Part shown: piece after piece, positions 40,801 through 49,733 of the stretch
How positions within the stretch are numbered: position 1 is the first letter of the stretch
Layout of the letters: every line of letters starts with the position of its first letter
From: Bythopirellula sp041737835
GTDB taxonomy: Bacteria > Planctomycetota > Planctomycetia > Pirellulales > Lacipirellulaceae
Strand: one strand, 5' to 3'
Assembly (NCBI GenBank): GCA_041737835.1
Contig: JBGSQY010000030.1
Length of the DNA: 64,000 nt
Made by a program: the position numbers and the translations under genes
Notes under the pieces: model-generated
What the model saw: only the letters and a program-made list of their open reading frames with translations
The model's database searches: none
Told to the model about the DNA's origin: nothing

Positions 40801-43800
40801 AAGGCGTCCGAAGAAGGGCAGTATCGCTTGGCGTTTGAGTTGACCGACGCTCAAGGTCGAACCGTCGAGGGGGGGCAAGTCTTTACGATAGCGGGTGCGA
40901 ATTTCGATGGTTCGCAGTTCCGATTCAACGATATTGAGATCGTGCCTGACCGACGGACCTACGAGCCTGGCCAAAAGGCTGTTTTGCGAATCAATACAAA
41001 CAGTGTGGGTTCGGCGGTGCTGTTGTTCCTGCGGCCAGCCAATGGAATCTATTTGCCACCGCAAATGGTGCAACTCGTGGGCAAGAGTACGCTCGTTGAA
41101 GTTGATATCGTGGCCAAGGACACGCCCAATATCTATGTGGAAGCGGTCACGGTTCACGGCGGTCGGATGCACACGGTCGTGCGTGAGTTGTTCGTGCCAC
41201 CCGTTTCGCGCGTGCTAAATCTGGAAGTGCTGCCTTCGGCCAAAGATTACTTGCCCGGTGAAACGGCAAAGGTTTCGCTCAAACTTACTGACAGCCAGGG
41301 GAAGCCGTTTGTTGGTTCGTTGGCGCTAGCCGTTTATGACAAGGCACTCGATTACATCGCCGGCGGATCGAACGTGGGGGACATACGCGAATTTTTCTGG
41401 AAGTGGCGGCGACATCATCAGCCACAAGGAGAAACCAATCTGCAAGGGATGAGCTACGAAGTCAGCCCGCCTAATAAGCCAACGATGCAAAACTTGGGAA
41501 TTTTTGGTGAAACCGTGGTCGATGAAATGGCCACCAGCGACGGCCGCGAATGGTTTCAATCGCAGCGTGGTCAACAACGGATGATGCTCGGAGTGGAAAT
41601 GGCGGCACCGATGGCCGCAGCTGCGCCGGAAGGCGCGATGGCCAAGGGAGGCATGGCGGTAGCGGACTCGAGCGCGACGACGTCGGATGCAGTTCTGGTG
41701 GTTCCGACGATTCGTGAAAACTTTGCCGACACGGCGTTCTGGAAAGCGGCCCTGGAAACCAATGCCGAAGGGATCGCAGATGTTGAGTTCCCCATGCCGG
41801 ATAATCTCACCACTTGGCGGATTCGCTCGTGGGGCATGGGGGCCGGCACGCGCGTGGGTGAAGGCTCGGCGGAAGTCGTCACGCGCAAGAATTTGATTGT
41901 GCGATTGCAAGCCCCACGTTTCTTTGTCGAGCGTGATGAAGTCGTGCTTTCGGCCAACGTGCATAACTATCTGGCAACCGAAAAAGAAGTGCGCGTTCGG
42001 CTCGAACTGGAAGGCGACACCTTGGAAGGCCCGCCGGAACTAGAACAAACTGTGACCATCGCGGCGAACGGCGAGCAACGGGTCGATTGGCGCGTGAAGG
42101 CCGTGCGTGAGGGACAAGCAACAATTCGGATGTCGGCTCTTACCGACGAAGAATCCGACGCCATGCAAATGAGCTTCCCCGTATTAATCCACGGCATGCT
42201 CAAAACGGAATCGTACACGGGCGTGATTCGCCCCACGGAATCGAAGCGGGATTTCGCGATTACGATTCCCAGCGAACGACGCGCGGAGCAAACGCGGCTA
42301 GAGATTCGCTACACGCCCACTTTGGCGGGTGCGATGGTCGACGCCCTGCCCTACCTGATCGACTATCCCTACGGTTGCACCGAGCAAACGCTTAATCGCT
42401 TTTTACCGGCCGTGATGACCCAGCAAGTGTTGCGTGATATGGGTCTCGATCTGAAAGCCATTCAAGAAAAACGGACCAATCTCAATTCCCAGGAAATCGG
42501 CGACGACGCGGAGCGGGTCAAGGGTTGGAAACGATTTGACGACAACCCGGTGTTTAGTGATACGGAGTTGGCTGCGGTTGTCACGGCGGGTGTGAATCGG
42601 CTCACCGAGATGCAGCTTGCTGATGGCGGTTGGGGATGGTTTAGTGGGTTGGGTGAACAGAGTACTGCTCACACCACGGCCACGGTCGTGCGTGGTTTGA
42701 TTCTTGCCGAGAAAAACGGCGTGGCGTTGGTGCCGGGAGTTTTGGATCGCGGGTTGGCATGGCTGGAGAATTATCAGGCCGAGCAAGTCCGCATGATCGA
42801 GAACTACGCCATCGAGCAAGCCAAACCCGTGGCGGTACGGACCGGCATTCGCACCAAGCCCAAGGCCGACAATCTCGACGCCCTGGTGTTCATGGTGCTC
42901 AGCGAGCAACCGGTCACGCCCCCCAATCCCGATACGGTCGACGTTGACACCATGGATAAGATGCGCGAATTCCTGTATCGCGATCGCACGGACTTGGCGG
43001 TTTACAGCTTGGCGACTTTCGGCGTAGGACTGCACGCGCAAGGTGAGTCTGAAAAGCTCGCGATGGTGATGCGCAATCTGAGCCAATACGTCGAACAAGA
43101 TGAAGAGAATCAAACGGCCTGGTTGAATCTGCCGCGTGGGTTTTGGTGGTTCTGGTATGGGAGCGAGTACGAAGCTCAGGCGTATTATCTCAAACTGCTA
43201 TCGGCGACCGATCCCAAGAGCGAAGTCGCTCCGCGGATGGTGAAGTATCTGCTCAACAATCGCAAACACGCGACTTATTGGAACAGCACCCGCGACACGG
43301 CTTTAGTGATCGAAGCGTTTGCTGACTTCCTCAAAGCGAGCGGCGAGAACAAGCCGGATGTCACGATCGAAGTTTGGATCGACGGCCAGCAACGGCAGCA
43401 GATTTCCGTCACGCCGGAGAATTTATTCACATTTGAAAACAAGCTCGTCATCACCGGCGAAGAACTGGCTGCCGAAGAGCATACCGTTGAGATTCGCAAG
43501 CAAGGGGATTCGCCGGTCTATTTCAACGGTTATCTCACCAATTTTACGCTGGAAGACAACATCGCCGCGGCAGGTTTGGAACTCAAAGTGAACCGGCAAT
43601 TCTCTAAGCTCACCCCGGTTGAAGCCTCGAAGACCGTCGCGGGGGGGCAAGGCCAAGTTGTCGAACAACGCGTTGAGCAATTCGACCGCGAGCCACTGGC
43701 GAATTTGGCGGAAGTGAAAAGCGGCGATCTCGTGGAGGTGGAGCTTATCGTCGAGAGCAAGAACGATTACGAATATATCTTGCTCGAAGACATGAAAGCC

Positions 43801-44049
43801 GCGGGATTCGAGCCGGTCGAAGTGCGGAGTGGTTACAACGGCAACGAGCTGGGGGCTTACATGGAACTCCGCGACGAGCGCGTGTGCCTGTTTATCACAC
43901 GGCTCGCTCGGGGACGGCATAGCCTCACGTACCGGCTCCGCGCCGAGATTCCGGGCCGCTTCAGTGCCTTGCCCACCAAGGCCTCAGCAATGTACGCGCC
44001 GGAACTTCGGGGCAATTCCGACGAGATCAAATTGCAGATTGCTGATTGA
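37861..44049 (+). CDS. Giant secreted alpha-2-macroglobulin family protein with intact thioester
   Basis: 2062 residues from ATG 37861. A signal peptide covers about 1-31. Residues about 35-120 are TPR-like, followed by MG-type beta domains. The A2M core begins near 1287 (NFADTAFWKAAL, MPDNLTTWRIRSWGMG). The thioester motif GCTEQ has Cys1506 and Gln1509; the surrounding thioester domain (about 1480-1800, PYLIDYPYGCTEQTLNRFLP) is complete. Before the core (about 1241-1270) is an Ala/Met/Gly-rich stretch that may serve as a bait region. Residues about 799-841 contain nine Trp among Pro/Gly/Tyr. Bacterial A2Ms trap proteases in the periplasm; no pbpC partner is here. It is convergent with the polysaccharide operon. 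Confidence 0.93.
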   Translation: MILHDFIYRSRLFRILAFASLLLAMTTPLFAADSSENHKLASKLFEEGNFQEALEAYAAVLENNTADTAHLVASVERSLECYQRLNRVQETDVFLESTAKTHADNWQVLAAVAQGTMNQIHHGTLIGGQFERGVHRGDTGKVVNAEARDRVRALQLFRQAYRLLDASPEEQGSSKAFYFIQNFALAVQRGNDTSQSWRLQELTDLEFLPDYEEGWNPRFAPPIGAPVDEAGQPVFYGQATSWEAAKNDGERWRWLLAQTVEWQPKRKAYELATRADFLLSQFGVQTLADYGWWFGRQEVSGDSKDTGTFALHTLTDEETIARLATGIQRFKLPDEQNYIKLYEQAATAAAEHEGSAYLTRWEQVTSSLASIFENRRQYPRAAEFWAQLSQRGLNQQGARERYLQITAPWGRFEPVSSQPAGTGATFDFRYRNGKRVSFVAQKIEVKKLLDDVKAYLKSNPNHLDWEQLQIENFGYRLVTKDQKKYVGAEVARWSLDLQPAEKHIDRRISVTTPLQEPGAYLVTSTMAGGNSTSIVLWINDTAIVKKPLAGETLYYVADAVSGQPVAKCNVEFFGYWQQHLDANRFKIETVNFAANTDANGLAKIKADEANRRYQWLAVATNPQGRFAYLGFRNIWGGDYYDQEYQQVKVFTITDRPVYRPQQKVHFKFWVANAQYDMSDESRFAAKSFQVEIRDPKNEKVYSSQLISDLYGGLSGDWEVPAGATLGQYQINVVNHGGGTFRVEEYKKPEFEVSVDAPKEPVQLGETFTAKITAKYYFGSPVVNAKVHYKVLRTNHTDAWFPPSPWDWLYGAGYGWFSEDYSWYPGWARWGCVAPSPWAFWRNPAPPEVVADQQVEIGPDGTVNVEIDTALAKQLHPNQDHSYEIQAEVVDESRRTIVGTGKVLVAREPFKVMIWTDRGHYRTDDTITVGAAARTLNGNPVAGKGKLRLLKITYKDAKPVEAEVGRWDLELGETGRAELPIKASEEGQYRLAFELTDAQGRTVEGGQVFTIAGANFDGSQFRFNDIEIVPDRRTYEPGQKAVLRINTNSVGSAVLLFLRPANGIYLPPQMVQLVGKSTLVEVDIVAKDTPNIYVEAVTVHGGRMHTVVRELFVPPVSRVLNLEVLPSAKDYLPGETAKVSLKLTDSQGKPFVGSLALAVYDKALDYIAGGSNVGDIREFFWKWRRHHQPQGETNLQGMSYEVSPPNKPTMQNLGIFGETVVDEMATSDGREWFQSQRGQQRMMLGVEMAAPMAAAAPEGAMAKGGMAVADSSATTSDAVLVVPTIRENFADTAFWKAALETNAEGIADVEFPMPDNLTTWRIRSWGMGAGTRVGEGSAEVVTRKNLIVRLQAPRFFVERDEVVLSANVHNYLATEKEVRVRLELEGDTLEGPPELEQTVTIAANGEQRVDWRVKAVREGQATIRMSALTDEESDAMQMSFPVLIHGMLKTESYTGVIRPTESKRDFAITIPSERRAEQTRLEIRYTPTLAGAMVDALPYLIDYPYGCTEQTLNRFLPAVMTQQVLRDMGLDLKAIQEKRTNLNSQEIGDDAERVKGWKRFDDNPVFSDTELAAVVTAGVNRLTEMQLADGGWGWFSGLGEQSTAHTTATVVRGLILAEKNGVALVPGVLDRGLAWLENYQAEQVRMIENYAIEQAKPVAVRTGIRTKPKADNLDALVFMVLSEQPVTPPNPDTVDVDTMDKMREFLYRDRTDLAVYSLATFGVGLHAQGESEKLAMVMRNLSQYVEQDEENQTAWLNLPRGFWWFWYGSEYEAQAYYLKLLSATDPKSEVAPRMVKYLLNNRKHATYWNSTRDTALVIEAFADFLKASGENKPDVTIEVWIDGQQRQQISVTPENLFTFENKLVITGEELAAEEHTVEIRKQGDSPVYFNGYLTNFTLEDNIAAAGLELKVNRQFSKLTPVEASKTVAGGQGQVVEQRVEQFDREPLANLAEVKSGDLVEVELIVESKNDYEYILLEDMKAAGFEPVEVRSGYNGNELGAYMELRDERVCLFITRLARGRHSLTYRLRAEIPGRFSALPTKASAMYAPELRGNSDEIKLQIAD

Positions 44050-44072
44050 GAAATTAAATATGGGGTGAATTT

Positions 44073-44205
44073 AACCACAAAGCCACGAAGGGCACAAAGA
44101 AGAAATGGAACCGCGGATGGGCGCTGTGTACGCTATTAAATTCATAATCGCTTGTTAGCGAAGATGAGCGGTTAATTTTTTGTGTGCTTCGTGTCTTTCG
44201 TGGTT
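44073..44205. repeat. Inverted repeat between convergent genes
   Basis: AACCACAAAGCCACGAAGGG (from 44073) pairs with a right arm that ends GTGTCTTTCGTGGTT (44205). A relic of the GAACACTAATC-type palindrome (TTAGCGAAGATGAGCGGTTA, 44155-44174) lies inside. The right arm overlaps the last bases of the WecG-family gene. It may act as a bidirectional terminator for the two converging transcripts. Confidence 0.75.
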
Positions 44206-45040
44206 ACAAATCTGCAAAACTGGTACTAGGCTTCGCTCGGCACGACGGCAGGTTTTCTCGCGAGGATTTTTGCGAAACGCATTGCCGCGCGAGCTTGTAC
44301 GCGAAAATCGAATTTGTGGTGAGATAGCGTTTTCCCAATCGGCGTGGTTCGCTGCACGCGCGGAATAGCCATTCGAGACCATTACGCTGCATCCAAGCCG
44401 GGGCCATCTTTTTGGTTTTGGCATGGAAATCAAACGCCGCACCGACGCACAATTGCACGGAGCGAATGCTTTCGCGGTGCTCATAGGCAAAGTGCTCTTG
44501 CTTGGGGCTTCCCAAGCCAATGAACACAAACTTGGCGCCGCTCGCATTGATGCGTTCGACGACCGCGCCATCTTCGGCAGGAGTCAGCGGACGAAACGGC
44601 GGTGATTCGGCTCCAGCAATCACAATCCCTGGAAAGCAGAGTTCGAGTTCGGCGATCAATTTGTCGAGGACTTCACGATTGGCACCGCCGTATAAATAAA
44701 TGGGGGTGCCTTCGACTGCTGCCCGTTCGCAGACGCGGCGCATCGTTTCGGGTCCGTAAACACGCTCCTGCATGGCGGTGTCGTAAAGCATATTCAACGC
44801 CCAACGCACCGGCTGACCGTCGGGTGCAACAATGTTGAAGGAATTCACCCGCTGCTGAAGCTCCTTGTCGGTGCTCGCGCACACGACCGCGTGCGCGGCG
44901 TGAAAGGATGCAATGGCGGGGATATCGTGGTGCGCGGCTTCAAACAGCCGGTCAATCGTTTCCTGATAGTTGGTAGCGCTGACGGCGACCCCCATCAAGT
45001 CATAACGATTGGGCCAACGTATCGATGTTGCTTCGGTCAT
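44204..45040 (-). CDS. WecG/TagA/CpsF family glycosyltransferase
   Basis: 278 residues, GT26. The family adds a hexose or ManNAc to a lipid-linked primer at the membrane. Signatures: ATNYQETIDRLFEAA, NIVAPDGQPVRWAL, ERVYGPETM, PIYLYGGANREVLDKL, KFVFIGLGSPKQEHFA, VGAAFDFHAKTKKMAPAWMQRNGLEWLFR. The DG and LG(S/C)PKQE motifs are intact. The last ~30 residues are polar and variable. It overlaps the upstream GT4 gene end by 41 bp and is the terminal gene of the polysaccharide operon. Confidence 0.93.
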   Translation of the reverse strand: MTEATSIRWPNRYDLMGVAVSATNYQETIDRLFEAAHHDIPAIASFHAAHAVVCASTDKELQQRVNSFNIVAPDGQPVRWALNMLYDTAMQERVYGPETMRRVCERAAVEGTPIYLYGGANREVLDKLIAELELCFPGIVIAGAESPPFRPLTPAEDGAVVERINASGAKFVFIGLGSPKQEHFAYEHRESIRSVQLCVGAAFDFHAKTKKMAPAWMQRNGLEWLFRACSEPRRLGKRYLTTNSIFAYKLARQCVSQKSSRENLPSCRAKPSTSFADL

Positions 45041-46259
45041 GGATGGTGTCCTGATGGCATTGAGAAATTGAATCGGGTTGCCGAGCTACTGCACCTTGGG
45101 TCTGCACGACGCTCGCGTAGATGTTCATGAGCTGCTCGTAGTTGGCGGCAGCGGTGTATTTGTGTTCGAATTCGGCACGGGCTTGCTCGCGCATGGCAGC
45201 GGTGTTGGGAGCATCAGCCACAATGCGTTTGACCTGCACAGCAAGGTCATTGGCATTACTCGGTTCGAAATGCAGACCTGTACGCTCGTGGCCGATCATT
45301 TCCGCCATGGCTCCCAGCCGCGAGACGACCGCCGGGGTGCCCACGGCCAAGGATTCGATCAGCGTCTTGGGACAGCATTCGTACCATTCGGAAGGCATCA
45401 CCAGACACGTTGCCGCTTGCAGATGGCGAAGAACCTCGGGGCCTGATTGCCGTCCGAGCCACTCAATGCCGTTGTTTTTGGCAGCGTGCTCTTGCACCAG
45501 TGGCGCGAGCGGGCCATCGCCTAAGATTTTCAGTGGCAAAGTTTCGCTTAAGCGATCCCAAGCTTGGAGCAACGTGGCGATTCCTTTTTCCGGTGCGAGG
45601 CGACCCACAAACAGGGCGTAGCGTCCGGCTCCATCACCCACCCCGGGATCGGGCGAGAGGAAATTTGGCTTCACCGTGATCTTGTTCGCTGGTAGCCCAC
45701 CCTCGACAAACTTCCGAGCAGAAAAATTGCTGAGCGCGACAAAACGATCCACCGTGTTTCGCCAAGTGCCTAGCAGCCGATGCGCCGTGGTCATGGCAGC
45801 AACCATACCCGTGGCAAGGCGGCTGGAACGGTAACAGCCGTGTATGACGCCGGGCAACGCTACTGATTTCCCGAGACAATCTTCACACGGCTTGCCATCG
45901 CGATAGAACGTGCTCGCCGGACAGAGCAGCCGGTAATTGTGAAGTGACTGGACTATGGGAACATGTTCATTCTTCGCCGCATAATACGCCGCCGGCGAAA
46001 TGAGTGGAAACGTATTGGTGAAATGCACGACGTCGGGGCGCTCGTTGCGGAGCAACTTGGTGATTGAGCGATAGCTGTCGCGGTTCCAAAACGTTTTGGT
46101 CGCCAGTTCGAGGCGACTCATTTGCTCGACGTCGTCGTTGTGAACGGTGTAGCGTACGACTTCATGGCCATGCGATTCCAATAGCGCGGCCTCATCGGCA
46201 AAGACTTGGTCTTCGCCGCCGGCCTGTTGGTAGTGGTTGTGACACAGAAGAATTTTCAT
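45000..46259 (-). CDS. GT4-type glycosyltransferase
   Basis: 419 residues from ATG 46259, chosen because it overlaps the TGA of the preceding deacetylase gene (ATGA, 46256-46259); an in-frame upstream start at 46325 would run into that gene. GT-B fold: N-terminal MKILLCHNHYQQAGGEDQVF, FVGRLAPEKGIATLLQAW at the C-terminal domain start, and the nucleotide-sugar EX7E-type segment MPSEWYECCPKTLIESLAVG. It also has four Cys in CPASTFYRDGKPCEDC, a typical GT4 insertion near the acceptor site. Cytoplasmic enzyme acting on the lipid-linked repeat unit. The C-terminal 41 bp overlap the WecG-family start. Confidence 0.9.
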   Translation of the reverse strand: MKILLCHNHYQQAGGEDQVFADEAALLESHGHEVVRYTVHNDDVEQMSRLELATKTFWNRDSYRSITKLLRNERPDVVHFTNTFPLISPAAYYAAKNEHVPIVQSLHNYRLLCPASTFYRDGKPCEDCLGKSVALPGVIHGCYRSSRLATGMVAAMTTAHRLLGTWRNTVDRFVALSNFSARKFVEGGLPANKITVKPNFLSPDPGVGDGAGRYALFVGRLAPEKGIATLLQAWDRLSETLPLKILGDGPLAPLVQEHAAKNNGIEWLGRQSGPEVLRHLQAATCLVMPSEWYECCPKTLIESLAVGTPAVVSRLGAMAEMIGHERTGLHFEPSNANDLAVQVKRIVADAPNTAAMREQARAEFEHKYTAAANYEQLMNIYASVVQTQGAVARQPDSISQCHQDTIHDRSNIDTLAQSL

Positions 46260-47218
46260 GACCGCGCTGCTCCTCGCAGCATGCCGCGCAGACGGTGCTT
46301 CATACGAGGTGCCCAGTCGTACCAACCGTTGAGCTTACCGGCGAGCGTAAAGCTGGTGTCCCAATCGAACACGCTGATTCGTCCCCAGCCGAAGGGATCG
46401 CGGCTTGCGTCCACGAGCGATGATTCGGTTGTCAGTGCGCACGATGCGCCAGAATCTCGCGCGGCGGTAAGCAGTTCCGCACTTGCATAACCGGCCGCGG
46501 GATTTCCGAACGGCAGCGAAAACATCGGACGCTCGACGCAAAATCGCAGCTTCAAGATTTCCGCAGAATGCTGCATCTCGTCGGCGAACTCGGCGACGTG
46601 CTGACGAAAATCGGCGTGCGTATGGGTATGCGTTCCTAAATCGATAAGGCCCGAGTCCAACATTTCAGTGCATTGGTCCGTGCGAATCGGACGGTAGTGA
46701 TCCCCAGGAACTTGTGAAGCAAATTCTTGGCCCCAGGTATCAAAGGGAAACGGTGCATCGCCATCCAAATACGCGGTGCTCAAAAATAATGTGGCGGGGA
46801 GGGAAAGTTTCTGCAAAATCGGCCAAGCATGGGTATAAACCGATTCAAAACTATCATCAAACGTGACGACGACCGACTTTTCGTGAAGGGTCTTACCGCT
46901 GTCGTGACAAGCCAGCATTTCGGAAAGCGAGACAAATTGAAATCCACGTGCTCGTAAGCCCGTGAGTTGCTCGCGGAAGTGCGCGGGGGTCGTGTTGAAC
47001 GGCGGTGCCGGAACGCCGGGTGTCAGTGGCGCTATGCGGTGATACATCAGAATGCCAAACGTGTCGGTAGCACGTCGGCCGCAACATCGCGATAACGTGC
47101 CGCCAGCCTGGCTGAGAACACGCATGGCGAGTTCGTTAGCACGAACCTTCAAAGTCGGCCGCCAGGATTCGACCGGCACTGTAGGAAGAGCCACCAATGA
47201 TTTGTTTTGAGCAATCAT
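46256..47218 (-). CDS. Polysaccharide deacetylase (NodB domain)
   Basis: 320 residues, CE4 deacetylase. YHRIAPLTPG at about 59, the NodB motif 1 TFDDSFES with Asp121/Asp122 (usual form TFDDG), and motif 2 GTHTHTHADF with His197 and His201 as candidate metal ligands. FSLPFGNPAAGY is the motif 3 region. Family members remove acetyl groups from GlcNAc-type sugars. There is no signal peptide, unlike many extracytoplasmic members, so it may work on lipid-linked intermediates in the cytoplasm. It overlaps both neighbours by 4 bp (ATGA). Confidence 0.9.
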   Translation of the reverse strand: MIAQNKSLVALPTVPVESWRPTLKVRANELAMRVLSQAGGTLSRCCGRRATDTFGILMYHRIAPLTPGVPAPPFNTTPAHFREQLTGLRARGFQFVSLSEMLACHDSGKTLHEKSVVVTFDDSFESVYTHAWPILQKLSLPATLFLSTAYLDGDAPFPFDTWGQEFASQVPGDHYRPIRTDQCTEMLDSGLIDLGTHTHTHADFRQHVAEFADEMQHSAEILKLRFCVERPMFSLPFGNPAAGYASAELLTAARDSGASCALTTESSLVDASRDPFGWGRISVFDWDTSFTLAGKLNGWYDWAPRMKHRLRGMLRGAARS

Positions 47219-48453
47219 GGGAGTCTCTTGGATTTTGGTTTGTCCAGTGCATAGTCGACCGCCAGGCGGATGCGCTCAGCGACTTGATCAATCGCCATAC
47301 GAGCAACGGCCTGCCGCGCACGTTCACCCATTTGCGGCAGTTCATGGCGTGCTTCGTAGGCCAGTACAAGCTTCTCGTGCAAATCGTCGATTTCAATCGG
47401 ATCGCAAACCCAGCCGTTCACGCCTTCCTCGACAAGCTCGGATTCGCCGCCATAAATCGAGCCAATCACGGGCAACCCCGCGGCCATCGCTTCCTCAAAC
47501 GCCAACGAGAAGCAATCTCTGAGCGTCGGAAAGACAAACACATCGGCGGCAGCGCAAACTTTGGCGAGGTCCTTTCGCGGGACGAAGCCCAGCACGCGCA
47601 CATTGGTCAACCCGGCTTCGGCAACCTCGGACTCGAGAAACTTGCGATCGTTGCCTTCACCGGCAAAGAGCAGTGTGGCATCAACATTCGATTTTCGGCA
47701 AAAATCATTCCAGGCCCGGAAGAGATTGTCGGTTCCCTTGAACTTCACGATCTGACCAACGTAGAGATAGCAGACACCAGAAATATTGTGCTGCTGGCGG
47801 AACGTTTCTCTCTCGAAATCGCTCACCGGTTGATCGAACGACTCAAGATCAAGAGCTTGGCCAACCTCAAAAATGCTTTCCGCTGGAACCTTAAGACTCT
47901 CCAGATATTGGCGAGATTGCACGCCATTGCAGATATAAGCATCGGGAATAGATCGTAACAGTTTGCGAACCAGTCGTTGTGACCGACCGATAAACGATTC
48001 GGTATGGTTGGTTCCCTCGTTGTAGACGATCAGCTTATGACCCGTCAGCTTGGCGGTGAGCGAGGCAAGGAGCGTGCGCACGCCGAATTCGTTGCTCAGC
48101 ACCACGTCGGGCCGAAACTTAAACATGTCGGGAACGATACCGACGGGCAGATGCACTTCTTTGTCGACGACGCATTTTTGATCTTCGCCAAAATTTTGCC
48201 GCCGCATGTATTTGAGCGAATAACTCTGCTTCGTGTTGAAGCCGTCGGTTGCTGTTACGTCCCACAGCCGATCGAACTCGCGATCGATGCACGTGAAGAC
48301 TTGAAATTCCCAACCCGGCGTGGCCGCCAATTCACGATACAACGGCACACGGTAAGGCGTGTTTTCGTTGGTGAGCAATGCTACGCGCAGCGAACGACGC
48401 TTTGACGTTCTCATGGGTGCAACGGCGGATGGCAATTCCAATTGTGCGGTCAT
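47215..48453 (-). CDS. GT4-type glycosyltransferase
   Basis: 412 residues from ATG 48453, which overlaps the TGA of the polymerase gene (48450-48453). N-terminal RVALLTNENTPYRVPLYREL (from about 23) is the acceptor-side GT-B domain; the C-terminal domain has YLYVGQIVKFKGTDNLFRAW, LFAGEGNDR and VFVFPTLRDCFSLAFEEAMA with the EX7E-type donor-binding segment. It should add one sugar to the lipid-linked unit in the cytoplasm. It is coupled on both sides by ATGA overlaps, so the order polymerase, GT4, deacetylase, GT4 is probably one transcript. Confidence 0.9.
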   Translation of the reverse strand: MTAQLELPSAVAPMRTSKRRSLRVALLTNENTPYRVPLYRELAATPGWEFQVFTCIDREFDRLWDVTATDGFNTKQSYSLKYMRRQNFGEDQKCVVDKEVHLPVGIVPDMFKFRPDVVLSNEFGVRTLLASLTAKLTGHKLIVYNEGTNHTESFIGRSQRLVRKLLRSIPDAYICNGVQSRQYLESLKVPAESIFEVGQALDLESFDQPVSDFERETFRQQHNISGVCYLYVGQIVKFKGTDNLFRAWNDFCRKSNVDATLLFAGEGNDRKFLESEVAEAGLTNVRVLGFVPRKDLAKVCAAADVFVFPTLRDCFSLAFEEAMAAGLPVIGSIYGGESELVEEGVNGWVCDPIEIDDLHEKLVLAYEARHELPQMGERARQAVARMAIDQVAERIRLAVDYALDKPKSKRLP

Positions 48454-49733
48454 AAAGCAGCGAGCCTTTTGTCGGAGCGAGCAATTTCGCTCTGGTGCCA
48501 GTAGAGCGCGAGCAACCATAAAACGGTGTGCGTGCGCGGCATCGGGCCGAAAAGTAGCGACTCGGTAAGGCCGGCGACGACGAGGATCACCAGCACGAGC
48601 GCGGGGAAAAGTTCGCGGTAACGGATCACATTGTCGAACAAACCCAAAAACATCGCGGCGAGAAGTAAAGTTCCCACGATGCCCGTGGTGAGCATCACAT
48701 TCAGAAACGTGTTGTGGGCGTGATGCAGTTCGCCCATTTGATAGCTGTTGCCGTTGTACTCGTAGAGGGCTTGCCGTGAGCAGCCGTAGCCATAACCCCA
48801 GAGCGGAGACTCTCCAATTTGCTTAAGCACAAAGGGCCAGAATTCCGTTCGCCCGGTTACGTTGTAGATTTCTTCCTGCGTGCCGGAACGTGAGGCGAGT
48901 GTGAGAACATCTTTCCCGCGAACGGAGACCAGCCCGCAGGCAAAGACAAAAACTAACACGGTTCCAGTCACTGCCCCCGTCAACGCCAGTTTCAATACTC
49001 GTTCGCGTGGTGCCTTCATTAAAATTGCGAGACCGATGATGCCGAACGCCGCAAGAAACGACGTGCGACTCTGGGCCGACGCGATCGTGACAAGGCCGAT
49101 CAGAATTGGCAGCAGTGATTGTTTCCAACGCATGAAACGGCAATCCACAAGCGCGAGCGTAGCCGCGATCAGCCAAACACCCTGGAAACCCAGCTGTTGG
49201 GCATCGCCTCCCACACGGTATTCGATTTCGCCCCCAGCTTCATAAGCGGAGCGTCCGATTGAAGGGACCAAATAATAAAGCGACCACGCCATCACGATGA
49301 ACGCCAGGGAAGAGACAAAAATCGTGATGAGGATTTGCTGCTTCTCAAGTTGGGCCAGCAAGGCCGGAACAAACAGAGCCACGCACAGCAGTACAATGCA
49401 AGCCGTCGCAGCATAGGATGGCGAAATCGCGATGGGAACCGTGGCCAACGCCCAGCCACAAAACAAGAATGCCCAGGCACCAGGAAAATTTAGCAGAAAG
49501 GAATAGCTGGATCGCCAATAAACCAACCCATAGAGCCCACAGGCAAAGCAAATCGCCAGCCGCATTAAAAGTTGCCAATCGAGTCCAAACGTCTCATCGG
49601 CATTGGGGCGGAAGTCGTAGCTGGGAATAATCAGCAACACGAACAACAGCAAGCAACTCAGCCAAGCCGGTGCTTTTGCGGGAAGAACCTTTTCGTGCAG
49701 CGGTTGGGTCAATCGCAAGGCGGCGGAGCTCAT
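48450..49733 (-). CDS. O-antigen ligase/polymerase-like membrane protein (Wzy)
   Basis: 427 residues with about ten membrane helices. A large periplasmic loop (about 270-340) holds GKDVLTLASRSGTQEEIYNV, GRTEFWPFVLKQIGESPLWGYGYG and HHAHNTFLNVMLTTG: the R(T)xxW...G(x)G...H(A)HN pattern is the Wzy_C signature of O-antigen ligases and polymerases. Given the flippase and chain-length co-polymerase in the operon, Wzy-type polymerase is more likely than WaaL. It overlaps the flippase stop by 4 bp (ATGA). Confidence 0.9.
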   Translation of the reverse strand: MSSAALRLTQPLHEKVLPAKAPAWLSCLLLFVLLIIPSYDFRPNADETFGLDWQLLMRLAICFACGLYGLVYWRSSYSFLLNFPGAWAFLFCGWALATVPIAISPSYAATACIVLLCVALFVPALLAQLEKQQILITIFVSSLAFIVMAWSLYYLVPSIGRSAYEAGGEIEYRVGGDAQQLGFQGVWLIAATLALVDCRFMRWKQSLLPILIGLVTIASAQSRTSFLAAFGIIGLAILMKAPRERVLKLALTGAVTGTVLVFVFACGLVSVRGKDVLTLASRSGTQEEIYNVTGRTEFWPFVLKQIGESPLWGYGYGCSRQALYEYNGNSYQMGELHHAHNTFLNVMLTTGIVGTLLLAAMFLGLFDNVIRYRELFPALVLVILVVAGLTESLLFGPMPRTHTVLWLLALYWHQSEIARSDKRLAAL

